A stretch of 64,000 bases of DNA, taken from contig NZ_FTNU01000003.1 in the NCBI RefSeq assembly GCF_900156515.1, forward strand, positions 62,001 to 126,000, read 5' to 3'. The translations under genes were made by a program, and so were the position numbers. This document shows, piece after piece, positions 8,287 to 16,701 of this stretch (positions within the stretch are counted from its first letter, which is position 1; each line of letters starts with the position of its first letter). The notes under the pieces were generated by a model. The model ran no database searches, was not told the origin of the DNA, and saw nothing but the letters and a program-made list of their open reading frames with translations. This DNA is from Moraxella cuniculi DSM 21768. GTDB lineage: Bacteria > Pseudomonadota > Gammaproteobacteria > Pseudomonadales > Moraxellaceae.

Positions 8287-9501
8287 TTAACCTTTGATGC
8301 ACAGCACTTGACGCAAAGTATGCACCACCTCAATCAAATCCTGCTGATTTGCCATGACGCTATCAATATCCTTGTAGGCAGCTGGTATCTCATCGAGCAC
8401 ACCTTTGTCTTTGCGACACTCGACACCTTGAGTTTGCTCAATCAAATCCTGCTGATTAAACAGCAATTTTGCTTTTGCCCTGCTCATACGGCGACCCGCT
8501 CCATGTGAGCATGAACAAAAAGAGTCTGCATTGCCTCGCCCTTTGACAATGTAGGATTTTGCCCCCATTGAACCCGGTATGATGCCGTACTCATCTTGTT
8601 GTGCCGAAATCGCCCCTTTGCGAGTAACAAAAACCATCTCGCCAAAATGCAACTCTCGTTGCACATAATTATGATGACAATTGATTGCTTCTTTGGTTGC
8701 AAAAAATTTCGGCAACAATGGACGCATTGCCTCCAAAATCACTCTCATCATTTCACGGCGATTATGAAAAGCATATTCTTGAGCCCACTCAACCGCCTGC
8801 ATATAATCATCAAAACTTGACGAACCTTCGACAAAATAAGACAAATCACTATCTGGTGCCCGTCCAAAACGGTCTTGTGCTTCTTTTTTGGCGCGCTCAA
8901 TAAAATAGCTGCCAATCACATTGCCTATGCCACGCGATCCTGAGTGTAACATCACCCAAACATCATCACTTTCGTCAAGGCATATCTCAATAAAATGATT
9001 GCCACCACCCAAAGTTCCCAGCTGTTTTTGCCATGTGGCATCAAATTGTCGCAACATACGACGCAGTGCTGGATGTTTATCAGTAATCAGCCGCAATCGC
9101 TTGTCAAGCGGTGCCAGCGTTGATGCTTTTGCCAAAACTTGCCTATGCTGAGCAAAGCCAACAGGAACCATGCGTTCGATGGCGTTGCGTAATGTCGATA
9201 AATTATCAGGCAGCTGATGAGCCTTTAGGCTTAGGCGTATGGCATTCATGCCACAACCAATATCAACGCCAACAGCCGCTGGAATGATGGCATTTTTGGT
9301 TGCAATAACGCTACCCACAGTCGCCCCCTTGCCCATGTGTGCATCTGGCATGACTGCAATGTGTGAATGGATAAAGCCCAGCTTTGACATTTTGTGCAAT
9401 TGTGCCAAAGTCTCGCTATCAATGTCTGTGGTGTGGATTTTTACAGGCACGCCCTTGCCTGCAGTTTGTGTTTGTTGATTTAAAATAAGTTGGACAGCCA
9501 T
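8287..9501 (-). CDS. rtcB: RNA-splicing/repair ligase RtcB
   Basis: GTP- and Mn-dependent ligase joining RNA 2',3'-cyclic phosphate or 3'-phosphate ends to 5'-OH ends; in bacteria it repairs cleaved tRNA or rRNA. It has 404 residues, close to the E. coli length. Visible motifs are PDAHMGKG (52-59), the metal cysteine in VGVDIGCG (about 83), GGGNHFIE (His about 169), MLHSGSRG (His about 186), NCHHNYVQ (about 275) and the guanylated histidine in CSHGAGRRMS (about 333). No rtcA or rtcR is next to it. It is inserted between the Thr-Tyr-Gly-Thr tRNA operon and tuf and has a 240-base leader with unusual complementarities. Confidence 0.96.
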   Translation of the reverse strand: MAVQLILNQQTQTAGKGVPVKIHTTDIDSETLAQLHKMSKLGFIHSHIAVMPDAHMGKGATVGSVIATKNAIIPAAVGVDIGCGMNAIRLSLKAHQLPDNLSTLRNAIERMVPVGFAQHRQVLAKASTLAPLDKRLRLITDKHPALRRMLRQFDATWQKQLGTLGGGNHFIEICLDESDDVWVMLHSGSRGIGNVIGSYFIERAKKEAQDRFGRAPDSDLSYFVEGSSSFDDYMQAVEWAQEYAFHNRREMMRVILEAMRPLLPKFFATKEAINCHHNYVQRELHFGEMVFVTRKGAISAQQDEYGIIPGSMGAKSYIVKGRGNADSFCSCSHGAGRRMSRAKAKLLFNQQDLIEQTQGVECRKDKGVLDEIPAAYKDIDSVMANQQDLIEVVHTLRQVLCIKG

Positions 9502-9531
9502 TGTTAATACTCTTATTTATGACAAATAAAA

Positions 9532-9636
9532 GCGTCCAAGAAATATCCCCAAAACCCTGTGGCTGATTTTAGACATTAAAAAAGCCCGACCACAGCCAGA
9601 CTTTGATGGGCTTGGACGCATGATAAATGGATATTT
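9532..9636 (-). promoter_or_regulatory. Structured leader of rtcB with crossing complementarities
   Basis: Read on the minus strand, AAATATCC (9636-9629) can pair with GGATATTT (9548-9541), and GCGTCCAAG (9619-9611) with CTTGGACGC (9540-9532). The two pairings cross. Inside lies a terminator-like hairpin, AAGCCC (9613-9608) with GGGCTT (9587-9582) followed by a T run. Its 5' arm overlaps the GCGTCCAAG arm, so the two helices exclude each other. CTGTGG/CCACAG (9595-9590, 9562-9557) is another possible helix. This looks like an attenuator or switch; the function is inferred. Confidence 0.5.
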
Positions 9637-9659
9637 AGCACACGCCCATAGGCATCATG

Positions 9660-9698
9660 CTATATAATTACCCCAAATGACTTATTAAAATACCGCAT
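9660..9698 (-). CDS. Possible 12-codon leader peptide upstream of rtcB
   Basis: ATG at 9698 and TAG at 9662-9660, encoding MRYFNKSFGVII. It is preceded by the near-perfect Shine-Dalgarno AAAGGAGG, four bases before the ATG. It lies just upstream of the candidate attenuator of rtcB. The strong ribosome binding site is the only positive evidence; a remnant of a lost gene start is the alternative. Confidence 0.35.
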   Translation of the reverse strand: MRYFNKSFGVII

Positions 9699-9740
9699 GA
9701 TACCTCCTTTATGATAAGCAACACATCGTTACCAAAACCG

Positions 9741-9772
9741 AACCCCTTGAAACCATTGAGTTTCAAGGGGTT
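9741..9772 (-). terminator. Hairpin after the tRNA operon
   Basis: A perfect 12-bp stem AACCCCTTGAAA/TTTCAAGGGGTT with an 8-base loop, six bases after tRNA-Thr(GGU). The minus-strand tail CGGTTTTGG is only weakly T-rich, so termination may be incomplete and read-through into rtcB is possible. Confidence 0.65.
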
Positions 9773-9777
9773 GTATA

Positions 9778-9852
<75 letters not shown>

Positions 9853-9857
9853 AAATA

Positions 9858-9931
9858 TGGAGCGGGTGGCGGGAATCGAACCCGCACCATCAGCTTGGAA
9901 GGCTGAGGTTCTACCACTAAACTACACCCGC
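9858..9931 (-). tRNA. tRNA-Gly (UCC)
   Basis: 74 bases with encoded CCA. The acceptor GCGGGTG pairs with CACCCGC and the anticodon loop CTTCCAA gives TCC. It is the third tRNA of the operon, in the position of E. coli glyT. Confidence 0.97.
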
Positions 9932-9958
9932 AGGGTAGTAAACTTAGGTAGTGAATAA

Positions 9959-10042
9959 TGGTGGTGGGGGAAGGATTCGAACCTTCGAAGCTTTCGCGAC
10001 AGAGTTACAGTCTGTTGGGTTTGACCGCTCCCCAACCCCACC
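9959..10042 (-). tRNA. tRNA-Tyr (GUA)
   Basis: 84 bases with encoded CCA and a long variable arm, as expected for bacterial tRNA-Tyr. The acceptor GGTGGGG pairs with CCCCACC and the anticodon loop CTGTAAC gives GTA. It is the second tRNA of the operon, in the position of E. coli tyrU. Confidence 0.97.
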
Positions 10043-10128
10043 AAATTGAAAAGGTTTGCTTTTACTGGTCTTGGTAAAAGATAAGCCCACAAAATGTCGA
10101 TGGGCTTGACCTGATAATACTTGGAAAA

Positions 10129-10204
<76 letters not shown>

Positions 10205-10227
10205 GGTGTATTTCCTAAGTGGTGCAT

Positions 10228-10255
10228 ATAATAGCAAATTTTTCAGATTGTGCAA
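10228..10255 (-). promoter_or_regulatory. Promoter of the Thr-Tyr-Gly-Thr tRNA operon
   Basis: On the minus strand TTGCAC (10255-10250), 16 bases, then TATTAT (10233-10228) with an extended TGC. A discriminator of the GCACC type follows, common at stringently controlled stable-RNA promoters. The 317-base gap to trpE otherwise holds no gene. Confidence 0.72.
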
Positions 10256-10384
10256 GCGTTTTTTTTATTTTTTCATAAAAAATCTGAGATATTTTTATAA
10301 ATCATTGATTTTATTTGGATTATTTTTTTCAGAAAACGCCCCAAAATACCGCCCATCAACTGCCATGCTGACAACTTGATGCAC

Positions 10385-10423
10385 AGCTGCCAGATTTTTT
10401 CGCCCATTAAGACTCTGGCAGCT
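10385..10423. terminator. Inverted repeat downstream of trpE
   Basis: A perfect 10-bp stem AGCTGCCAGA/TCTGGCAGCT enclosing 19 bases, about 100 bases after the trpE stop. There is no proper T run on the minus strand, so it may mark the 3' end of the trpE mRNA or be a weak terminator. Confidence 0.4.
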
Positions 10424-10521
10424 TAGCCAATCTGTCAATGCCATGCGATCTGACTTGCTTACAATCGGTGCAAATTCTCAAATCGTCATAAGCAACAAAA
10501 GGTCAATCAGCAAAGCAATTA

Positions 10522-12033
10522 TTAGATATTTAATCCATCACAAGCCAGCTCCACCGCCTTCACCAAAGCCAAGGCTTTTTTGTTGGTTTCTTCCCATTCG
10601 GCAACAGGATCTGAATCCGCCACCACGCCTGCACCTGCTTGCACATGAACCTTGCCATCTTTCATGACTGCTGTACGAATGGCGATGGCGGTATCCATAT
10701 TGCCGTGCCAGCCCACATAGCCCACCGCCCCGCCAAACACTGTGCGGCGTACTGGTTCAACTTCATCAATAATCTGCATAGCACGAATTTTTGGTGCACC
10801 AGAGAGCGTCCCTGCTGGAAAAGTAGCACAAAACACATCAAGTGCATCAACATCATCTCGCACAACGCCCTCAACATTACTGGCAATATGCATCACTTGC
10901 GAATATCGCTCAATAAACATCTTATCAGTAACTTGCACTGAACCCACTTGGCAGACACGCCCAATATCATTACGAGCCAAGTCAATCAACATCAAATGTT
11001 CGGCGATTTCTTTTTGGTCAGCCAACAGCTCCTGCTCCAGTGCCAAATCCTCTGCTGCATCTTGACCACGCCTGCGTGTCCCAGCCAATGGTCTGACCGT
11101 AACCATGCCATCTTCGATACGGGATAAAATTTCAGGCGATGCACCAATAATATCAAAAGGCGACTTATCTGTACCAAAAGTCTCGCCATGCACGATGAAC
11201 AAATACGGTGAAGGGTTCAGATAGCGAAGTGCACGATACACCGACAACGCATCGCCATCAAAATCAGCACTCAGTCTTTGGGCTGGTACAACCTGCATCA
11301 CATCACCAGCTAAGATATATTCTTTGATTTTTTTGACATCTTCGCAGTACTTCTCTTTGCCCGTTTGTGAAACAAATTCTGGCTTGGCTCTGGTTGCGGT
11401 GCTCAAATCCGCTTTTTGTGCAACCGCTTGCTCAATTGCTTGCAGACGCTGTAATGCATCTTCATAGCCATTTTCTACATCACAATTGGCATACACCACA
11501 ATGGACAAAGTATGCTCAAGATTATCAAAAACCACAACCTCGGTTGATAGCATAAGCCACAAATCTGGCAAATTCAAAGGGTTGGGTGCATCTGATTGCC
11601 CGACACTTGGCTCAATGGTGCGAATCAAATCATGGCCAAAATAACCCACCAAGCCACCGCTAAATACTGGCAAATCTACAATTTCAGTCGCTGACGGCAT
11701 ACGAAATTGCTGCATAAAGCGGCGAATTTCATCAAAGGGCTTGTCTGTTTTTTGGCTCGATACCGTACCAACAAGTTCAGAACCAACACGCATGGTGCCG
11801 TCTTGATACTCAAAATACACGCCCTTGCCCAGCCCAATCATCGAATAGCGTGCAAAGCGTTCGCCGCCCACCACAGATTCAAACAAATACGCCTTTGGAT
11901 TGAGTTTGCGAATATTGGCAAAAACTGCCACTGGCGTAGCATCGTCCATCAAGCGTTTTTTGATAAGCGGTACATGACTGTACCCTTGTTGCTTGAGTTG
12001 CAAAAATTCATCTTTGGTCATCGGTTGCGACAT
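10522..12033 (-). CDS. trpE: Anthranilate synthase component I
   Basis: Converts chorismate and ammonia (from TrpG) to anthranilate, the first step of tryptophan synthesis. It has 503 residues. The N-terminal domain has the tryptophan-feedback region AYLFESVVGGERFARYS (about 48-64, LFES replacing the usual LLES). The chorismate-binding domain has ASPEILSR, VRPLAGTRRRG (the PLAGT signature of TrpE rather than PabB), LIDLARNDIGRV, and FPAGTLSGAPKIRAM. No trpG is nearby. It is monocistronic, with no leader rich in Trp codons. Confidence 0.96.
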   Translation of the reverse strand: MSQPMTKDEFLQLKQQGYSHVPLIKKRLMDDATPVAVFANIRKLNPKAYLFESVVGGERFARYSMIGLGKGVYFEYQDGTMRVGSELVGTVSSQKTDKPFDEIRRFMQQFRMPSATEIVDLPVFSGGLVGYFGHDLIRTIEPSVGQSDAPNPLNLPDLWLMLSTEVVVFDNLEHTLSIVVYANCDVENGYEDALQRLQAIEQAVAQKADLSTATRAKPEFVSQTGKEKYCEDVKKIKEYILAGDVMQVVPAQRLSADFDGDALSVYRALRYLNPSPYLFIVHGETFGTDKSPFDIIGASPEILSRIEDGMVTVRPLAGTRRRGQDAAEDLALEQELLADQKEIAEHLMLIDLARNDIGRVCQVGSVQVTDKMFIERYSQVMHIASNVEGVVRDDVDALDVFCATFPAGTLSGAPKIRAMQIIDEVEPVRRTVFGGAVGYVGWHGNMDTAIAIRTAVMKDGKVHVQAGAGVVADSDPVAEWEETNKKALALVKAVELACDGLNI

Positions 12034-12081
12034 GGTGTCAATTCCCTTAATTATCCGTCCAAGAAATTGCTAAATTGAATT

Positions 12082-12090
12082 ATCATAGCA
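12082..12090 (-). promoter_or_regulatory. Possible extended -10 for trpE
   Basis: On the minus strand TGCTATGAT, about 50 bases before the trpE ATG. No good -35 box lies 16-18 bases upstream, so the call rests on the extended -10 and position alone. Confidence 0.35.
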
Positions 12091-12292
12091 CAAAAAACAT
12101 CACATAAAAAGAGCAAATATAATAAGTTTAATTAACAAATTTTATTATTTATATTAAATTTTTATCTTTTCAGATGGATAGTGCTAATTTGTGTGATTGG
12201 CAAAAAAGCGTTTGTTTTGCCAATGCTTAATCCTGTTATGCTTGGGTGATGGCAAATCCGATTCATGAGCAACCATCTCGTAGGCAAATAAA

Positions 12293-12318
12293 AACCTTCA
12301 AATTTTACTTTGAAGGTT
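12293..12318 (-). terminator. Terminator of the NIF3-like gene
   Basis: A perfect 10-bp stem AACCTTCAAA/TTTGAAGGTT with a 6-base loop, followed on the minus strand by TTTATTT. It lies 12 bases after the stop codon. Confidence 0.85.
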
Positions 12319-12330
12319 GATAATGCTGGC

Positions 12331-12663
12331 TTAATAATCCTCAACATCGACAGTCTGATATACTTCGTAGGCTGGTACTTCATAGGGGTGTGCTTGCTTG
12401 TAGGCGGCAACAACATCGCACAGCTTATTCTCCGCCACGATCATTTCAACTTTCCATTCGGACACTTGGGTGATTTCGCCAACTGTCCCTATGGTTGGGT
12501 TCGCTCCAGCCAAAGGTCGAAACTGTCCAACGCCCAAAGTTTGCCAGCTGCAACATTCATAATTACCAAAATGCCCTGCACCTGCCTCAAACATTGCATT
12601 TTTTACACTCTCGAGTGCATTTTCTGGAATATAGGCAACAATCTTATACATCTGAAAATACAT
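12331..12663 (-). CDS. NIF3-like / YqfO-type small protein
   Basis: 110 residues, or 106 from the second ATG (MYKIVAYIPENALESVKNAM). It resembles the stand-alone YqfO-type domain found inserted in NIF3/DUF34 dimetal proteins: the pattern GAGHFGNYECCSWQTLGVGQF, the ANPTIGTVG stretch, and the ending VAAYKQAHPYEVPAYEVY. That domain has a CutA/PII-like ferredoxin fold. The two NIF3 metal-binding halves are absent, which is normal for the short family. Function is unknown. It follows purC on the same strand with a terminator between. Confidence 0.8.
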   Translation of the reverse strand: MYFQMYKIVAYIPENALESVKNAMFEAGAGHFGNYECCSWQTLGVGQFRPLAGANPTIGTVGEITQVSEWKVEMIVAENKLCDVVAAYKQAHPYEVPAYEVYQTVDVEDY

Positions 12664-12701
12664 GACGATAATCCAATATCAATATCAGTTGCAATCATCA
12701 A

Positions 12702-12729
12702 ACACCACAAGCTGTTTGACTTGTGGTGT
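12702..12729. terminator. Hairpin after purC
   Basis: A perfect 10-bp stem ACACCACAAG/CTTGTGGTGT with an 8-base loop, 12 bases beyond the purC stop. The T-rich tail is short on both strands. Confidence 0.65.
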
Positions 12730-12740
12730 AGATTTTATAT

Positions 12741-13451
12741 TTATAGCGGCACACCGATACGGCGAGCGACTTCTTCGTAGCCCTCAACCACATCGCCCAA
12801 GCCTTGACGGAAGCGGTCTTTGTCTAGCTTTTTCTTGGTTTGCTTATCCCACAAACGGCAACCATCTGGCGAAAACTCATCGCCCAGCACCACTCGCCCA
12901 TGGAACAGACCAAATTCCAGCTTAAAATCAACCAACATCAAGCCTGCATCATCAAACAGTTTAGATAGTACTTCATTGACTTTCATGGTCAATGTCTGCA
13001 TTTGTGCCAGCTCATCAGCAGTGGCATAACCAAGAGCGATAGCGGTTGATTCGGACAACATCGGATCACCCAGTCCGTCATCTTTATAAAACAGTTCATA
13101 AGTTGGTGGTAGCAGTGGCAAGCCCTCGGCCAATCCCAAACGCTTCATCAAGCCACCAGCAGCATAATTACGCACAACTGCCTCAACAGGAATCATTTTC
13201 AGGCGTTTTACCAACACTTCCTCATCAGACAGTTGTTTTTCAAAATGTGTCTCAATACCTGCTTCGGCAAGTTTTTGCATAATAAAGGCATTAAAGCGGT
13301 TGTTTACCATGCCTTTGCGATCAAGGCTTGCCAATTTTTCGCCATTAAACGCACTGGCATCATTGCGAAAATGCAAAACCAATAAATCAGGATCGTCAGT
13401 TTCATAAACAGATTTGGCTTTGCCAGTGTACAATAAAGCTTTTTTTTCCAT
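12741..13451 (-). CDS. purC: SAICAR synthase (purine biosynthesis)
   Basis: ATP-dependent ligation of CAIR with aspartate, step 8 of IMP synthesis. It has 236 residues, the usual length of the short bacterial form. Visible are the N-terminal ATP-binding strand [17 protein letters not shown], the [17 protein letters not shown] stretch, [19 protein letters not shown] (about 92-110) and the metal-binding motif VDFKLEFG near 175-182. It lies downstream of dapA and a small lipoprotein, the same order as E. coli dapA-bamC-purC. Confidence 0.97.
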   Translation of the reverse strand: MEKKALLYTGKAKSVYETDDPDLLVLHFRNDASAFNGEKLASLDRKGMVNNRFNAFIMQKLAEAGIETHFEKQLSDEEVLVKRLKMIPVEAVVRNYAAGGLMKRLGLAEGLPLLPPTYELFYKDDGLGDPMLSESTAIALGYATADELAQMQTLTMKVNEVLSKLFDDAGLMLVDFKLEFGLFHGRVVLGDEFSPDGCRLWDKQTKKKLDKDRFRQGLGDVVEGYEEVARRIGVPL

Positions 13452-13505
13452 GATACTCTCAATAATATAAAAGGTAATGCTTGGTAAGTAAATAATGCCA
13501 ACTAA

Positions 13506-13775
13506 TTAGCGAACCGAAGGCGGTCTGGGCAACTGGTATTGCTTGCCAGATTCATTAACAAAATTTGGCAAAGCACCGTTTGCTTTTGGCGTTTGGTATA
13601 AGGGGATAAATTCAGCTGCTGGCTGATTGACAGGTAGCTTGATGGGGTCAAGTGTCTTGGCAGTGCGATAATCCAAGCTGCCATTGTCTCTTTTTGCCAA
13701 CACACTTTTGGTGGCTGCACAGCCTGTCAATGTAGCAACCGCCACCGTCAATGCAATCATGTGTAAAATTTTCAT
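13506..13775 (-). CDS. Minimal BamC-like outer-membrane lipoprotein
   Basis: 89 residues from MKILHMIALTVAVATLTGC; the chosen ATG is preceded by GGGGA, and an upstream ATG overlapping the dapA stop (TAATG) would spoil the signal peptide. The lipobox LTGC puts the lipidated Cys near residue 19. The mature part is short and unstructured, with LDYRTAKTLDPIKLPVNQP followed by FIPLYQTP. In E. coli, bamC sits exactly between dapA and purC, and its mature N-terminus is an extended segment that binds BamD. This product would be that segment alone, without the two helix-grip domains. The assignment rests on synteny and a weak motif match. Confidence 0.65.
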   Translation of the reverse strand: MKILHMIALTVAVATLTGCAATKSVLAKRDNGSLDYRTAKTLDPIKLPVNQPAAEFIPLYQTPKANGALPNFVNESGKQYQLPRPPSVR

Positions 13776-13804
13776 AAAATCCCCAATTATTATCAATTTT
13801 GTCA

Positions 13805-14716
13805 TTATGCCGACAACAGCCCTGCTTTTAGCAATGCTTCATCAATTGCAGCATGATACTCTTGCGATAACCACACCATAGGCAAACGAATGCCTGTATC
13901 AATTCTGCCCATTTTGTGCAAAGCATATTTGACAGGTTGCGGACTGGTTTCAATAAATAAATCATGGTGCAGATGGGCAATTTGCTGGTGAATGGCTTCA
14001 GCTTCGGTGAATTTGCCAGCCAATGCCAGTTCAAACACTTGACTCATTGCCTTAGGAGCAATATTTGAGCTGACAGAAATATCCCCCACTGCACCATGAT
14101 GCATTAAAGTTAGGGCAGTTGGATCATCGCCAGAAAATACTAAGATACGATCGCCAACTCGCTCAATCAACCGCTTGCCACGCTCAATATCGCCTGTGGC
14201 ATCTTTAATGGCAATGATATTCGGCAAATCCGCCAAGCGATTAACCGTGTCTTCGGACATATCGACCACGGTACGCCCCGGTACATTATAGAGCATCTGC
14301 GGCATATCCACCACTGTTGCAACTGCCTTAAAATGCTGATACATACCCTCTTGGGTTGGCTTGTTATAATAAGGCACAACCAATAAAGCACAGTCCGCTC
14401 CTGCCTCTTTGGCATGGGCGGTCAGTTCAATCGCCTCATGCGTAGAATTTGCCCCTGTGCCTGCAATTACAGGGACGCGAGAGGCTACTTGCTCAACAAA
14501 AAAACGCAACACTTTGATATGCTCTTGCATTGGCAAAGTTGCCGCCTCGCCTGTTGTGCCAACAGCAACCAAGCCATGAATACCCTCGGCAATCTGCCAG
14601 TCAATCAGCTTGGCAAGTGCGTCATAATCCACGGAACCATCAGGTTTCATTGGAGTAACCAAAGCGGTAATTGCACCTTTTAACTTGGATTTGATATTTT
14701 GATGTACATCTGCCAT
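13805..14716 (-). CDS. dapA: 4-hydroxy-tetrahydrodipicolinate synthase
   Basis: Condenses pyruvate with aspartate semialdehyde in the lysine/diaminopimelate pathway. It has 303 residues and a TIM barrel. Visible motifs are ITALVTPMKPDGSVDY, GTTGEAATL (about 54-62, pyruvate binding), the YYNKPTQEGMYQHF stretch with the catalytic Tyr, and the Schiff-base lysine in IIAIKDATGD (about 171). The stop codon overlaps an upstream ATG of the lipoprotein gene, and the two genes are probably cotranscribed with purC. Confidence 0.97.
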   Translation of the reverse strand: MADVHQNIKSKLKGAITALVTPMKPDGSVDYDALAKLIDWQIAEGIHGLVAVGTTGEAATLPMQEHIKVLRFFVEQVASRVPVIAGTGANSTHEAIELTAHAKEAGADCALLVVPYYNKPTQEGMYQHFKAVATVVDMPQMLYNVPGRTVVDMSEDTVNRLADLPNIIAIKDATGDIERGKRLIERVGDRILVFSGDDPTALTLMHHGAVGDISVSSNIAPKAMSQVFELALAGKFTEAEAIHQQIAHLHHDLFIETSPQPVKYALHKMGRIDTGIRLPMVWLSQEYHAAIDEALLKAGLLSA

Positions 14717-14934
14717 AACAAGCCCTGATGAATCAGTGGTAAATATTGAAAAATCTGCGTGATAAATGATGGTCTTGGCAGCATTCGCTCAAAAACCGAA
14801 TAATCTTTTGCTAGTTTACCACATTAGCGGAGATTGTTGATAGTTATTTTTGATTTTTCTGCCATCTGCGGCTTTGATATTTGTTGCGATAAAGCGGTCT
14901 TGGCAAAAAACTGTGGCAACACAATCCAAAGAAC

Positions 14935-15555
14935 TCAAAGACCCAGTGCCGCATCAATTCTTGTGGCCACTTCATCAGCACTGCCGCTGGCATCAATACG
15001 ATAAATTCGCTCTGGATATTTTTGCTGCTGATATGCCAAGCCCTGATATACTCGTTCAAAAAATGCCAAATCATTTGCCTCAAGCCTGTCTGCAGCGGCA
15101 CGCTTGCCTGCACGCTGCATACCTGTTGCAATATCCAAATCCAGCCATAAAGTTACATCAGGTACCACAGGGACAAATTGCTCAATCAATGACTCAATCT
15201 TTGCCAATGCCGATCTGTCGCCCTTATAACGCCCAAAACCCTGATACGCCACTGTGCTGTCAAAAAACCTATCGCACACCACCCAATGACCCAGTTTCAA
15301 GGCAGGCAAAATGGTTTGGTGCAGATGATCGGCTCGTGCCGCAAACATCAGCAAAATCTCCGTGTTGGCATCAATGTGGTTATCGGGGTTTAAAAACAGC
15401 TCACGCACCCGCTCGGCAAGCTCGCTACCACCCGGTTCTCTGGTGCGCACCACCTGAATGCCTTGGCTTGTTAGCCTGTGGCATAAGCCCTCTATGGCAG
15501 TGGTCTTGCCCACACCTTCTGTTCCCTCAAAGCTGATAAATCGCCCCATGCCCAT
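14935..15555 (-). CDS. tmk: Thymidylate kinase
   Basis: Phosphorylates dTMP to dTDP. It has 206 residues; a start two codons later (MGRFISFEGTEG) is equally possible. Motifs are the P-loop EGTEGVGKTT (10-19), the TREPGGSELAERVRELFL segment that holds dTMP, DRFFDSTVAYQGFGR, and the lid region RAGKRAAADRLE. It lies 33 bases after mltG on the same strand, the conserved pabC-mltG-tmk order. holB, next in E. coli, is not found here. Confidence 0.96.
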   Translation of the reverse strand: MGMGRFISFEGTEGVGKTTAIEGLCHRLTSQGIQVVRTREPGGSELAERVRELFLNPDNHIDANTEILLMFAARADHLHQTILPALKLGHWVVCDRFFDSTVAYQGFGRYKGDRSALAKIESLIEQFVPVVPDVTLWLDLDIATGMQRAGKRAAADRLEANDLAFFERVYQGLAYQQQKYPERIYRIDASGSADEVATRIDAALGL

Positions 15556-15588
15556 CGTTATCTCGCCTGTATTGATTGGTTTTATTTG

Positions 15589-16701
15589 TCAGTTTGGTTT
15601 TTTTGCAATGGTTGCTCGATACTGTGCCACTGCTTGTTGATGCTCTTGATAAGTGCGACTGAATTTATGCCCACCCTTGCCTGTGGCAACAAAAAACAAC
15701 GCATCGCTGTCCTTAGGGTGCATGGTTGCCAAAATTGCTTCGGCTGACGGCAGAGCAATTGGTGTCGGTGGCAGCCCATCAATTTGATAAGTATTGTACT
15801 CGGTTTTTTCGGCAATATTACTGCGATAAATCTTGCCATCATATCGATCAAATAACCCATAAATGATGGTTGGGTCTGTCTGCAATCTCATGCCTTGACG
15901 CAAGCGATTGACGAACACAGCCGCAACCAGATTGCGTTCGGATTTTATTCCTGTTTCTTTTTCGATAATGCTTGCCATAATCAGTGCTTCATAAGGCGTT
16001 TTGTAAGGCAGATTATCCGCTCGCTGTGCCCATGCCTGCTCCAAGATTTTTTGCTGGCTTTGATACAGTCGCTCCAAGATTGCAATATCGGTTGTGCCTT
16101 TGGCAAATTGATAAGTATTGGGAGCAAACCACCCCTCCAAATTACCATTGGGCGTTTGGATATTTAACGCTTTGGCAACTGCTTCGTTATCACGCATGAC
16201 ATCTGTCCACGCATAACCATCAGCAGGCGGTGTCAGCACGGTCAATACCACACCATCGGTATTTTTGAGCAATTGATATAAATCTTTTACCGTCTTGCCC
16301 TCGATGATACGCAGGCTAAATTGGCTCACCTTTGCCCCCTCGTCAAAAATACGCACCACCTGTGCCAAACTTGCCTGACTGGGTATTTGATAGCCGCCTG
16401 CTTGCAATGGCTTGTTTGCCATCAATGCCACATAAGCTCTAGCAATCCAGCGACTCGCCAGTGGCTGATCTGACCACAAACGCGTAACCAAAAGACCGTG
16501 ATAAGAATCACCTTTATCCACTGTTATCGTCTGTGCAGGTCGGCTTGATTTGGCATAAATCGTCTGATAACAAGCCGCCGCCACGACCAATAAGATAACT
16601 GTTATGATTGACACAGCCACTGCCAGCGATGATCGTCCAGATCGCTGACGCTTGTTGTTTCGTTTGGATTTTGTTGCTTGGGTTTTGTTGCGTTTTGTCA
16701 T
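15589..16701 (-). CDS. mltG: Endolytic murein transglycosylase MltG
   Basis: Inner-membrane lytic transglycosylase thought to end nascent glycan strands. It has 370 residues. The basic cytoplasmic tail is residues 1-26 (many K/R), followed by one membrane segment at 27-44 (VAVSIITVILLVVAAACY). The YceG domain follows, with the catalytic glutamate in IMASIIEKETGI (about 245) and the conserved TDPTIIYGL. The end PKDSDALFFVATGKGGHKFS is typical. It pairs with tmk downstream; pabC, normally adjacent upstream, is separated by a decayed MFS gene. Confidence 0.95.
   Translation of the reverse strand: MTKRNKTQATKSKRNNKRQRSGRSSLAVAVSIITVILLVVAAACYQTIYAKSSRPAQTITVDKGDSYHGLLVTRLWSDQPLASRWIARAYVALMANKPLQAGGYQIPSQASLAQVVRIFDEGAKVSQFSLRIIEGKTVKDLYQLLKNTDGVVLTVLTPPADGYAWTDVMRDNEAVAKALNIQTPNGNLEGWFAPNTYQFAKGTTDIAILERLYQSQQKILEQAWAQRADNLPYKTPYEALIMASIIEKETGIKSERNLVAAVFVNRLRQGMRLQTDPTIIYGLFDRYDGKIYRSNIAEKTEYNTYQIDGLPPTPIALPSAEAILATMHPKDSDALFFVATGKGGHKFSRTYQEHQQAVAQYRATIAKKPN

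Noticed and set aside
12162..12416. Minus-strand 84-codon ORF between trpE and the NIF3-like gene
   Set aside because: It runs across a good terminator and overlaps the end of the NIF3-like gene; composition is not protein-like.
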